Notes under the pieces: model-generated
Told to the model about the DNA's origin: nothing
Seen by the model: only the letters and a program-made list of their open reading frames with translations
Database searches by the model: none
Position numbers and translations under genes: made by a program
In this document: piece by piece, positions 32,431-43,936 of the stretch
Numbering within the stretch: position 1 is the stretch's first letter
Layout: the number at the start of each line of letters is the position of its first letter
NCBI RefSeq assembly: GCF_011397635.1
Contig: NC_064767.1
Location: forward strand, 22,866,537-22,930,536
DNA: 64,000 bases
Origin: Epinephelus fuscoguttatus
Lineage: Eukaryota; Chordata; Actinopteri; Perciformes; Serranidae
Direction of reading: 5' to 3'

Positions 32431-33624
32431 GCAAAAATAATGCAATTGTGCCTTCATGTATGAGCATTTATTGATTTCTCAGCATACTAGTATTTTTTAA
32501 TAAGTTTATTATCTCCCTACAGACCTGGTGCTGTCCCATGGATTTCTATAAGTCTATCTCCACCAGTGTGATGAATTAAAAAGATCCTGTAACTCATTAT
32601 GATAAGAAACTTTCTCAAAATAATGAGTTGGTATTTCAGTACACTAAAAATACTAAATCATTATTTTTGAGAAAGTTTCTCATTTTTTTGAGATACCAAC
32701 TAATTATTTTGAGGTCAAGTCATTATTTTAAGGAAGTTTTTTCCATTGTAATCACTTACAGAATCTTTATTTTTCACACTGGTTGAAATGGTCATTCATT
32801 GCTGATAACCGAAAGCTGCTGACTTGGTAATTTCAAGTCTGTATCTCTCACGTGTAGTAGTCAACAGTCGTGTTGATTGAGCCCTGCAGACCTTTGGAGC
32901 AGTTGGGAGGCGAGGGTGAGCAGCGCCGTGGTGAGCTTATCAGTGGGTCAAAGAGCAAAGACAAGAAAAAGACAGAGCAAAGAGGAGAGTTTCGTCAGTC
33001 TGTCTGTGGGAGAGGAGCTTACTTACCCTGCTTGTTTTGTGGATGGTTAGTGACTCACTGCTTTTTTATTATCATGAAATGACAGCTGTGGAACAGAGAG
33101 GATGTTCACACTCAAGTCAGGTTGAATTCTGTTTGTTTGCTTTGGTTTGACACATACTGTAAAACGTAGAATAGAAAAGAAGACACTTCACTGTCTATTT
33201 TTTGCATGCAAAGGGCAGAAATTTGTCTTTGATTTGCATGTGCAAATCTGCTAGAGAAAAGGGAACATTAAACAAATCATAACATCCAGACAGGACGCAT
33301 TAAAACACATTTACTTAAAAACACAACACAGGCCTGTTTTATGTGGATCAGAGTGTCAGTGTGCAGAACTACACTGTACGCTACTGCTCTGCTGTACGGA
33401 CCTGAACACAGGTGATGGAACGGAACTGAGTAGCCGGCAGTTTGTAGGTGCTGGCTCACGTGGAGTTAGAGCACAAACAAGCTGCTGCACAGCAGATCAC
33501 CTGTACAATGACCTCCCAATCAGTCACAGTGTAACATATGTGCCACATGCATTCTTCCACAGTGTGTATTATTAACTGTATTATAGTGCTTCAGGTAATG
33601 TGAGGAATTGCTGCTTCTCTTTTT

Positions 33625-33958
33625 TATATCATTTAAGATGGCAACTAAAATTTGTTTTCATTATCTGTCAATCAGTGTATGAAATGTAAGAAAATTGTAA
33701 AAAAATGTTCCCAGAGCGATGTCTTCAATTTACATATTTTGTCTGACTAACAGTCCAGAACCCAAAGAAACACAGTTTAACAGGACATAAAATAGAAAAG
33801 CAGAAAATCCTCACAATTTAGAAGCTTGAACAAGAGACTGGAGTTTTTGCTGAAAAAATAACAAACTAAAATGAGTACTTGAGTATCAACATACTTGCAA
33901 GGCAAATTTCCTAATGACTGACTACAGTCAATCAATGGACTAATCCTTTCAGCTCTAA
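33625..33958 (-). repeat. Dispersed repeat R5, second reversed copy
   Basis: Shares the family core (CAGAAAATCCTCACAATTTA, then GAAGCTTGAACAAG) and ends in CAATGGACTAATCCTTTCAG. Degenerate. Confidence 0.45.
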
Positions 33959-34225
33959 TATTGTAGATTTGATATCTTTTGGATGAAAGGCTGGTTTGGA
34001 TTTGAAATTTTGATGGGCATTTTGACATTTGACGTACTAAATGGTTGCCATTCAATTAGTTAGAAAAATAACTGTCAGTCCAATCAGTAATGAAAATACT
34101 CATTAGTTGCAACCTGTGAACAAAATAATTCAAATCCTTTGTAGAAATTTGCTGTTGTTTAGTGGTGTACTTGTACACAGTAGATTGAGCTTGAGGACAC
34201 ACAGAGTGGCTCAGACTGTCTAGGT

Positions 34226-34816
34226 CAGGGGTAGGCAATCTTTGGCTCCTGACGCTGCATGCGACTCTTTAGCCCCTCTCTTATGGCTCCAAGTAGCTTT
34301 GACAAAAAAAAATATGGAAATGAATAACCATCATTTTTTATTTTAATTAATTTTTGTAGGTCTAAATTGATTCTTAATTTTCAGTGGTAAAACGTGTAAC
34401 CTATACACTGATTAAAACAAATATTTTAACATTTCATTAACTAAAATGTGTGTTAGGCATCTGTGGCCCGGTGCCTTTTCCTCTACAAACATCACTAGCA
34501 ATGGCGACAGTAGTCTTGAGCCCTCCTTGCTAGGCTAGCTGTGAATTCCAAATCCGACTTAATCTGACAGATTAATTTGCTTTAATCTGCAACTCTAAGT
34601 TAAAGAACCAAATAATCATAAATAGCCCACTGCAGAGTAGCTTTCTTATGCTAAAGCAAATAAGGAATGCTCGTTTAGATCTATTAAGAATGTTAATAGG
34701 CTAAATTCAACTTGTTACCTACCCTGTTACCCTGTTACCAAGCTGTGTTACCTTTAATATAAGGCTCAAATATTTTTCTGATTTGTTTTTTCTTTTTTGG
34801 CCAAAAATGGCCCTTG
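34226..34816. mobile_element. Non-autonomous hAT-type element
   Basis: 591 bp starting CAGGGGTAGGCAATC and ending GGCCAAAAATGGCCCTTG, flanked by identical 8-mers GTCTAGGT at 34218-34225 and 34817-34824. The terminal CA(G/A)GGG and the 8-bp duplication fit hAT transposons. The interior has no transposase frame. Confidence 0.8.
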
Positions 34817-34842
34817 GTCTAGGTAATTTCGGAGCTGAAACA

Positions 34843-35110
34843 ATTTGTCAATTAATTGATTAGTTGACTGACAGAAAATTAAGCACCAGGTATCTTGATA
34901 ATCAGTCAGTCATTTGAATTCTTTTTCAAGTGAATAATGCCAGAAGTGTGGTAGATCCTGCTGCTGCAGTGTGAGGATTTGATGTTTTTTCTCTGTTTTA
35001 CATCACCGTAAACTTATTTTTTGATGAAACAAAACATTTGAAGATGTCACACTGGATGCAGGGAAAATGTGATGGGCATTTGTTTGCCATTTTTGATGTC
35101 TGGCTCACTT
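34843..35110 (+). repeat. Dispersed repeat R5, forward partial copy
   Basis: Starts GCTGAAACAATTTGTCAATT and follows the family order with CATCACCGTAAACTTAT. It begins about 20 bases after the hAT target duplication. Confidence 0.5.
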
Positions 35111-35508
35111 CAAATGAAAGAATGTGTCCACATGTGCCCCAGATCACCTCCGAATGTGGTCTGAGCGATTGGCTTTTAAGATGCGTTTAAGACGCATAGA
35201 GTGCATTCACACCTGTACTTAAAGCTGTCCACTTATGATGTAATCACCCAAAATAATACCAGGTGTAAACAGGGCCTTACACTGTAGGGCAAGTGGTTGT
35301 GATCAAAAGTATGCAAATTAAACAGCAGCCTAATTAGATGGATGAGTGTCAGGCAGTTTTGCATTCAAACAACAGGACTGACTGTGACAAAGACAGTAAT
35401 GAAATCAAGAGGTGAAAACACAGTGGAGAAGGAAGTGCTAATTACCAATGGTTGTTTTCATCTTCATTAAGCCCATTACTAACACTGCATGTCTGTATCT
35501 GCAGTGGC

Positions 35509-38500
35509 ATGGCACCGCCAGAGGAAAGTGTGAGTGCCTGGAGCTGTAAGCAGGTGGCCCAGTGGCTGCAGGAAGAAGGTTTTGGAGAGTATGTGGAGTT
35601 ATTGTGTGCCCAGCACCGCCTGGACGGCCTCAGCCTGCTGGCTCTGACTGAGGCCGATCTGCGCGGGCCTCCGCTGGGCCTCACTGTGCTGGGAGACATC
35701 AAGAGGCTTACCATAGCCCTCCGCAGGCTACAGAGACAGAACCAAGCTCAGCTGGAGGAGCTGGGTCTCCGGCCTTCAGACAGTCTCCCCGCTGGGCTCT
35801 TGTTGGGTGCCGTACGGGGTGATTGGAGCTGTGACGGAGCTGACAGGAGGTATAATGGAGGTGATCACTTGTGTAATGGGACAGAGCTGCGGCTGAGGAA
35901 CAGTGACAGATCTGGATGCGGCTCAGGAGCTGCAGTGTGTCATACACACTCCAACGGGAGGTACAGGCAGCAGCACTTGGCTGGCAGACTGGACCCAGAG
36001 GTGTGGAAGACAGTCATGAGCTCCATATACGTCTTTTTAGTATTTGGATTCACATCTTTTGTCATGGTCATCGTACATGAGCGTGTCCCAGACATGAGGA
36101 CGTACCCACCACTGCCTGACATATTCCTGGACAGGTATGGATCCAGTGCATGTTGAGCAGACTCCATAGTTCATGTTCACACTCCCCTGCTCATATCTAA
36201 TCTGCATGCTGACACACGTTCTTGTACTCTGACAGTGTTCCCAGAATCCCTTGGGCTTTTGCAATGGCTGAAGCCTGTGGCCTCATCCTGTGTTACATGT
36301 TCCTGTTGATCCTGCTCCTCCACAAACACAGGTAATCCACTGTTCCAGCTCACTGACACACTGTGTTCTAGTAATATGTGCAAATAGAGCACATCACCAT
36401 GAAAACATGAAGTGTTAAAAATGCAAATATAAAGATATTGACTAAGGAATGAATTATGAATGTCTCTATTTCAGGTCCATTCTCTTCAGACGGCTGTGTT
36501 CTTTGATGGGAACTGTGTTTTTGCTTCGTTGTTGCACCATGTTTGTCACCTCGCTCTCTGTGCCTGGGCAGCACCTGAAGTGTACCAGTAAGGTGGGAAG
36601 TGCTCATGAGATTATGTGCAGATTAGATAAAGTTTGGTCTGGTGCGGCCAGTAATTCTTGTTGCCATTGGCAGTGTTACAGTTTATTCTTGACTCAGCAT
36701 TCCCACTATGATAAGCGCCGAACAGCTGCTGCTGAGTTTCACACAGCATGACTGATATAACTGGTGTGTTTTCTTCCTCAGTCATACGGTGATACGTGGG
36801 GAAAGATACAAAGGGCACTACTGATCTGGAGTGGGTTTGGGATGACTCTGACCGGTGTCCAAACATGTGGAGACTACATGTTCAGTGGACACACTGTTGT
36901 CATCACAATGCTCAACTTCTTTGTGACTGAATGTGAGTGTCACTATTTTTTTTTTTTTTTTTTGTCTTTAACTACAGAACGGACGATTTTAGAGTATGTG
37001 TGACTCTTGTTAAAGGGACAGTTCACCCTGAAATTAAAAATACATATTTTTCCTCTTACCTGATGTGCTATTTATCAATCCGGATTGTGCATCAAATTGT
37101 GAACGAGATGCTCATGTTTGGGAGGGCGCGAGATGTAAACCTTAATGCCGTCCTCCTCAGCTGAGCTGTAGTGTTAGCTCAGTGGTGCAAGGTGAGCTCA
37201 CAGTAGATGCATGTTTCCTTCTGTATGGTGATACAGTCAATGGGTGTAGTTCAGTAGAAAGAGCTGTGTATGAAACTGCTCACATCAAGGTCTGTGGATT
37301 AGCTTGTGTAACCAGGTCATGATTTCTGGAAAGAGACATTGCTGTTGAGGTTTTCAAATATATTTTTTGGCACTTTGAGCACCACAAGCTGAGTGCAATC
37401 TAGTTCTGTTACATGTAAGAGAAGGCAGATATCTCTATGTCTGATATCTCCAACACTCTGCAGCTCACACCAAAACAATCTAAGTTGATAAATAGCACTA
37501 CAGGTAAGAGGAATTTGTATTTGTGTTTGGGGAGAACTGTCCCTGTAAAGCTGATTTTATTATATATTATATGTTAAATTTATATACGATCAACAAATCG
37601 ATGACAAGATCAAAACCATAAATGCTGTGGTACATTTCTCAGTACCTTCTGACTTCCCTCTTCTGTCTGTGGTTTTCAGCCCCAAGCCGATTAGTTCCTT
37701 TGAAGAAATCCTTTTTATACCTCTATGCCAGCGATAAATGGAGGGGCATTATGTTTTCCACCAATGTCTCTAGAACGGCTTGAGGGACATGTTTAGCACA
37801 TATGTTTACTTGGACTCACAGATAAATGAGTCAGAATTCAGTGGTCAAAGGTCAAAGGTGACTTCACCAATCATGTGTTAGCCATAACTCAAGAATAAAT
37901 ATGCTAGTTATGCCACATTTTCACACAAATGTTTAATTGGATTAAATGATGAAGTGATAACATTTTATGTCCAAAAGGTCAAAGGTCAACTGTGACATCA
38001 TAATGTTCTGCAAAAACACTTCTCTTGAATAATGAATCAATGTTATAAGTTAGAATCAGAAGGGGAGACATTTAGTCAGATGCTGATTTGGTGACTCTAA
38101 TTTTGGGTGTCCTTCTTGAATCTGTGCTGATTGTATAGATCCTCTGTGCTGCCGAGGGGAAGATGTGGTAAAACATCCACAGACATGAGTGTAAATTGTA
38201 AGGTCAACTTGACTTGTTTGCGGAGTCATACAACCAAACAGCTGGGCATTGTAGTTTTCAGCTAATGTTACTCAAACAGGAGTGAATTTTGTATTTGTTT
38301 GGGACTATTTCTAATGCGGATTAACACACATTTGGCCTACTAAGGAGTATTTACAGCCACAGGACAATCAACTCAAACTAAACATGTTCATTGTAATGAA
38401 GGAACATGTCGTCCATTTCAACAAGGTGGCTCACTGATGTGTTTTTGATCGACATTGGAGCTCTGTGTCTCTGAGAAATAAACTGTATCAGGCTCTGGAT

Positions 38501-38920
38501 ATGTTGGGCACTTTAATTGTACTAAGCTGGTTTTGGTCTTTTCATGGTATTTGTTCACAATAGGGAAAAAAGAAAGAAATCTATATATTTTCTTTAATGA
38601 TCTCTTCAATTGCAGACACTCCACGATCCTGGAATCTCATTCACACCATCTCCTGGGTGTTAAACCTGTTCGGGATCTTCTTTATCCTGGCGGCTCATGA
38701 GCACTACTCCATCGACGTTTTCATCGCCTTCTACATCACCACTCGCCTCTTCCTCTACTACCACACCTTAGCCAACACTCGTGCCTACCAGCATAGTCGG
38801 AGGGCGCGCATTTGGTTCCCCATGTTCTCCTTCTTTGAATGCAATGTGAATGGACCTGTTCCCAACCAGTATCACTGGCCCTTCAACAAACCTGCCTTCA
38901 TGAAAACTCTGATTGGATAG
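35509..38920 (+). CDS. samd8: Sphingomyelin synthase-related protein 1 (ceramide phosphoethanolamine synthase)
   Basis: ER membrane enzyme (SMSr) that makes trace ceramide phosphoethanolamine and limits ER ceramide. Exons 35509-36134, 36236-36331, 36475-36592, 36782-36932 and 38616-38920 sum to 1296 nt (431 residues; human 415). An N-terminal SAM domain (about residues 12-75: [33 protein letters not shown]) is followed by a Gly/Asp-rich linker slightly longer than in human, then six membrane segments. The lipid-phosphotransferase triad is visible as His317 in [10 protein letters not shown] and His360/Asp364 in HEHYSIDV. The C-terminus [19 protein letters not shown] is family-typical. The first ATG follows an acceptor (TCTGCAG) at 35504, so a non-coding exon lies upstream. 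All borders are GT-AG. Confidence 0.96.
37011..37549 (+). mobile_element. Short TIR element R3 (copy 2), in samd8 intron 4
   Basis: Starts TAAAGGGACAGTTCACC and ends GAACTGTCCCTGTAAAG, an imperfect terminal inverted repeat. 0.54 kb, with the family phrases GGTCTGTGGATTA and TTGAGCACCACAAGCTGAGT. No coding capacity. Confidence 0.75.
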
Positions 38921-40790
38921 AGTACGCTTTCTAAGATCTGCAGCTGCAATGTGCATGGACTGTAATATTAAAGCCTGAATGAGAAACTTTTACCTGAGAT
39001 GCTGCTTCTTACCTTTCAGAGGTTATAAGTTCATTACGTGGGAGGTTTTTTCCCTCATTTGTACAAATGGAGGATTTTTATTTTGAAATATAGTTATTTG
39101 CTTTCTTTCTGAAAGTTAGATGTAAAGATTGTTCCCACTCTCATCTATGTCTGTTAAATATGAAACAAGGGGTTATATCTGGGTCTGAAGGGTGAAGCCA
39201 AAGAGGAAGTGCCTTAAACTTGTGTTCTTTCCAATGGCCACTAGGGGGCGACTCCACTGGTTGCAAAAAAGTCAGATTTGTATACAAGTCGACAGGAAAA
39301 TTAGCCTACTTCACTTGTTTTATTACCTCCGTAAACATTCTCCTGATGAGTCTTTGGTCTCAAAGGTTAGTTTCAAGTACAGCATGATGTTTGTTTTGTA
39401 AGTTATGGTCCCATTCGATTGAGGCTCCACCCTCTTTACCAACATGGTCACTTTTGGCTCCAAAAAAAAAAAAAAAAAAAAAAAAAAGATAGTGACAACC
39501 AAAATGCCAAACTCTATGATATGAAGCCACAGCGAGCTGATAATTACCTTAGCTTATCGTAAAGACTGGTAACTGGGGAGAAACGGCTAGCGTGGCTCTT
39601 TTTGAAGGTAAAACATTTACTGACAGTACCAGCATCTCAAAAGCTCAGTGATTAACTTTTGTTTAAGCATGTAACCTCAGGTTTATTTGTATTTCATTTG
39701 TACAAAGGGGGGAGTTTTTTTTTCTTTGTCCTGGCTAGCTGTTTCCCTCTGTTTGCTGTTTTTATGCTAAGCTAAGCTAATTAGCCGCTCGCGATAAAAT
39801 CATATTTAGCACACAGACTTGAGAATGTTTCCATGTAAGAGTTAGATGAGAGAGCGAATAAGTGTATTTCCCATTTCTTTAAATTTAATTGCACAGCTCA
39901 ATGTAAAACAAAGAAATGCGGTTCATTATAGGGCTGCAGGTACGAATAGTTTTCTCGGAGATTTATTTGCCTTTGATTGTCACTTTGATCGTTCATGTTC
40001 CACATTGGGGATGTTTAAGGTTCACAGGTGGTTCGGGTCTACAGTAGGAAACTGATGAGGCTGTATGCAGGTTCATACTGTAGTTTTGGGAGTCGTCATG
40101 GGCACAGTTTATATATTGTTTTGCTGCAAAGAGATTTGACACCTGTTTGGTACCTGCTACCAAAGTTTCTTTTGATGTGCAACAGGAAAGACACTTCCTG
40201 TTCTCTACTGACAGAGTTCTGTTTCAGTCACCGTTTGTTTTTTTATTTACACTTTATAAATTGAACTCTACAGCTTTGTTGTGTTTTATAATATCACCAC
40301 TACATTCACAGTTAAACCAAATATCTCAACATTTATTGTAATGTTCAGTGTTGCCAATCAGCCCTCACTATAATTATTTCTTTGTCCTAATTTGATAGTG
40401 TTTTATGTTTTATGTTTGTTTTTTTTAACAGATTTTTAATCATGCAACAAGTATAGAAGTGAATGGAGGTGGATTTTATTAAAGCTTTATTGTCCAGAAT
40501 TTTTCTCTGTTGCACAGTACAAAAACTGGCTGTTTGGATAACAATGCTTCAAAAGTATATTGTTTACTTTGTCATGGTTGATCCAAACTATATCTTTTAA
40601 ATAATTGTTTACAATTTATGGCTTTATTTGCAATGCAAGTAATCTCTCTCTGCCTTTTGGCTCAGCAATAAACGTTTACAGGAAAACTGTTTTTTATATT
40701 TTGACTGACTGTTTCCTTGGCTGCTTTTATTACTAATATGTTTCTTTTTGCATTTGTTGAATAAAGTCAATTACAAATATTACTAGAAAT
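38921..40790 (+). other. samd8: samd8 3'UTR and downstream
   Basis: ATTAAA at 38967-38972 lies about 50 bases after the stop and AATAAA occurs at 40667-40672 and 40760-40765, so short and long 3'UTRs are possible. About 39180-39490 resembles another common teleost repeat (GCCACTAGGGGGCGACTCCA) ending in a poly-A run at 39463-39487. No gene was recognised. Confidence 0.5.
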
Positions 40791-41879
40791 CCAGATTATT
40801 GTGAGTTAGTTAAAAAAAAGAACACTCAGTATCAATCATGGGTGAAATTATCATGATTTAGAGGGGTGTGCCTTCAATATCAACACAACCTACATACTTG
40901 CTTTTCTTCTCCACCTTAAAACAAATATTTGATAAAAGTCACATCACTGTTCAAATATTATCAATACTGATATGCAGGGGGGCACACCTTGATATAAAGC
41001 CTCCATTGGAGAGTCCTTACATAGATCAGCTTCCTGTTGACCGGGTCACATCACATCTGAAGATGGTACGTATGTTGCACTTTTTAATTAGAGAAACTAT
41101 GAACATGTAGTAACTTGGGGAAAAAAGTTTTTTGTTATAGTTTTTATAAGAAAATGCAATATAAATGTAGGTATGGGATGATAAATTAGACTTTAAAGAC
41201 ATCATTGCTGTCAGATTGGCTTTACAACTATCTTCAAATTCCTGCAATATTCAACTGTAGAGCCTACTGCACCATTTATTATTATTAATAATAATAATAT
41301 CAATGTTATTAGTCATATTTGTGGTTGTGGTTTTACTGGTATTAAAACATGAATCAGTGTATAAAACCAAAGACAGAACTGGTACATTAGCAAATAATTA
41401 ATTCACATAATGATTAAGGTTATAACGCAAAATGTAAATACTGCAGATAAGATGCAAATAATTATACGTGGTTTAAAAGACTCATTATTTTTGCCTAATG
41501 CAAACTGTGAATCCTACAAATCTATCATCTGCAGAATAAATTACTTAAATTCTATTTTTACCCACTGTTGCACTTGCAACTGTATGTTGCAAATAAAACA
41601 TCTTTTGCATTTAAATGTATACATAAAAGTGCCCTTTTGTATAAGATGACAAATCATTACATGCAAATAAGTTCAATGCTAAAACCTTCTGATACTGACA
41701 GTGAAACGTTTTTTCTTTCTTAAAGGGTTTTAAGTCTCTTTCATTTGAATGGATTAGCTGTTTGTGTGACCATTACAAGGCATAAATAAAAGCCACCCAT
41801 CTCCTTTCAGTGTTTAGGAGATCTTAAAAGGGTGATAAATGAGTGCATAACGACACCACGTAGACTATAAGAGTGCAGC
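40791..41879. other. Intergenic, AT-rich
   Basis: About 1.1 kb before the microseminoprotein gene. Strongly AT-rich, without a recognisable gene or repeat. The promoter of the next gene should lie near its right end. Confidence 0.4.
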
Positions 41880-43936
41880 ATGTTTACAGATGGCTTTCCT
41901 GTACTCCTCCAGCCTTCTCTCCATGTGTTCATTTGTCTGCTGGGACTGGTAGTCCTGTGTCACTCTGACTGCTTCTTTGAGAAGTTAGAGCTGAAAGATC
42001 CGAATAACCCTCCAAAAGGTGAGACCTAAAAGTCATCGAAACCACACCTATGCACCCATTGATACACTTGTGATTACAAATTTATCAGAGCTTGATCAGT
42101 GACTGAACTGTGGTTTTATTTCTTTACATGTAGGCTGTGTGGACAAGGATGGAAAGCAGCATGGGTTTGGCTCTGAATGGGACAGAGACTGCATGGCGTG
42201 CTCTTGTATGAAGGATGGCTTGAGTTGCTGTAGCAAGTAAGACTTTCATGCATTGATTTATTACATCACAGCTTATTTTTTCAAAATAGTGCTCTATTAC
42301 GAAAATTACTGGGATAGGGAGGGGGCTGAATCTTGTCCATCATATATCGATTATGATTAAACTGAAAAGATGTACATGTATTTTGTGTTTCACCAAATTG
42401 ACATCTGGGTCACACTTAATTTAGAATAAAGCTCTGATAAAAAGACAGTATTGTTGGATAGTGCACCTCTGTGACCGATCTGTTTCAAAGGAAGTCTGAA
42501 ATGAAATATAGTTTTGAAATGAAAAAGAATAATGAAATACCATGCCCTGCTATCACACAACATGAAGACTCCTCCTCCTTTTAGCCAAGAGCACCTATTA
42601 TGTGTATGCATGTGGCTTGTTTCAAAGGTTATGTAACTGTTCCTTTGGCGAGTTTACATAGCCCTGAGGTGGGCTTAGGCCTGGTTTTATCGTTGTTTGA
42701 CTGACTGTTCCAGAAAAGTTAGTTGCCTTTTCATCTTTACTATCTTACATTTAGTTATAGACTAAGAAAACATGTTTTAATTTACTCTCTGACTCAAAAG
42801 CTACCGACAGCTACCAGTTAAGGTGGATTATTTTCTTGCTTGTTACTCAGTGCATGAGTTTATGTTGTAAATCAATCAACACACCTTAAATGTTAATATA
42901 ACTTGACCATCCTATTGGTTTTTATCGGATCTCTTTCAAGACATACACTTTAGAAAATGATTGGATTTTCAAGCTCTAAAATGTTGGATGCACTCCAGTA
43001 GCACTACACAACTGTAGAATGTAAAAACCCGACAGGACCTGACTTGTCGGGCCAGATTCAGATAAATATTTACAATGATGTTCGGGTCAGGTTAAGCCTG
43101 GGAAGCTGGGCCACGTCTTGGCCAGGGCTGGGGGTTGTTTTGTTATTTACAGTATTTCAGGTGATAAATATTTATGTATGTTCATGTTCACGTCAAACAA
43201 AAGGTGTCATTATGTCACATAACCTGAAGCATGGTGTACTTGCTCTGGACATTCTGGCCTTTCCAGCAGTAGTGAAGAGAACTTGCTGGAAGAAGGATTG
43301 AGCAGAGGAGGATGGCAATGCTATCACCTCCCTCCATGATAACTCCTGGATAACTGGATTATATAAATAATTCAGTTAACGGTGGTTACAGTGCAACAAG
43401 AGTTTGTGGAGAGATGAACACTCCAATAGTGAGACTCAAAATGTATTATTTGTAACTGCTGAAGATGTTGATGTTAATGCGAAATATGTGTGTAGTGTAA
43501 TGTGTGTTTCAAAACAACCTACCTATACAAGCACATTTAAAACAATGCCTCTTGACGTTCATTTACAAGGTGCCACGTGTTTAGTCACGGTACACAAACA
43601 AGCTGTTACCATGGTAACAACAATAGTGTGAAAAAAATAGGATGCATGTTTCAGACAGAGATATGTGGTCCAAGCCGCACTCTACACCACTGCCCCCCTC
43701 CCATCTCTAATAATTTGTGTACAGTCCCTAACTTGTGTTAAACCATTTTAATATGATTGTTAAAAATGTTTTGATTCTTTTCATCTTAATAATAATCTTT
43801 GTCTTTGTCTCTCAGGATCCCTGATGCAAACGCAGTAGACATTCCTGAGGAGTGTGAGCTGGTGGTGAATAAGGAGGCCTGCTCTGCCAAGGTGGTGAAG
43901 AAGTCCGACAAAACACAAGAGTGTAACCCTCTCTAA
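41880..43936 (+). CDS. Beta-microseminoprotein-like secreted protein
   Basis: Small secreted cysteine-rich protein of the PSP94/MSMB family. Exons 41880-42018, 42134-42236 and 43816-43936 sum to 363 nt (120 residues). The chosen ATG gives a signal peptide with hydrophobic core VFICLLGLVVLC, so the mature chain probably begins near SDCFFEKLEL. It contains ten cysteines (DC, GC, DC, AC, SC, SCC, EC, AC, EC), with GCVDKDGKQHGFGSEWDRDC and CSCMKDGLSCCSK aligning to KCMDLKGNKHPINSEWQTDN and CTCYETEISCC of human MSMB. A competing ATG at 41891 is out of frame. The neighbouring npy4r agrees with human 10q11, where MSMB and NPY4R are close. AATAAA follows at 44110-44115. The function in fish is not settled; roles in sperm or secretion are known only for mammals. 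Confidence 0.88.
43605..43618. promoter_or_regulatory. Perfect palindromic X-box (RFX-type) site
   Basis: GTTACCATGGTAAC, the 14-bp palindrome matching the RFX consensus, inside intron 2 of the microseminoprotein-like gene. Function unproven. Confidence 0.4.

Larger units (their letters stand above)
29472..35508. other. Gene-free region between dusp13a and samd8
   Basis: Divergent intergenic span of 6 kb. Recognised content: R1/R2 repeats (29957-30738), three R5 copies and one hAT-type element. It should also hold the dusp13a promoter near 29500 and the samd8 promoter with a non-coding first exon, since the samd8 ATG exon starts at an acceptor. CAG|GTGAGG near 31582 is one candidate donor; I could not place the promoter. 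No coding exon was recognised. Confidence 0.5.
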
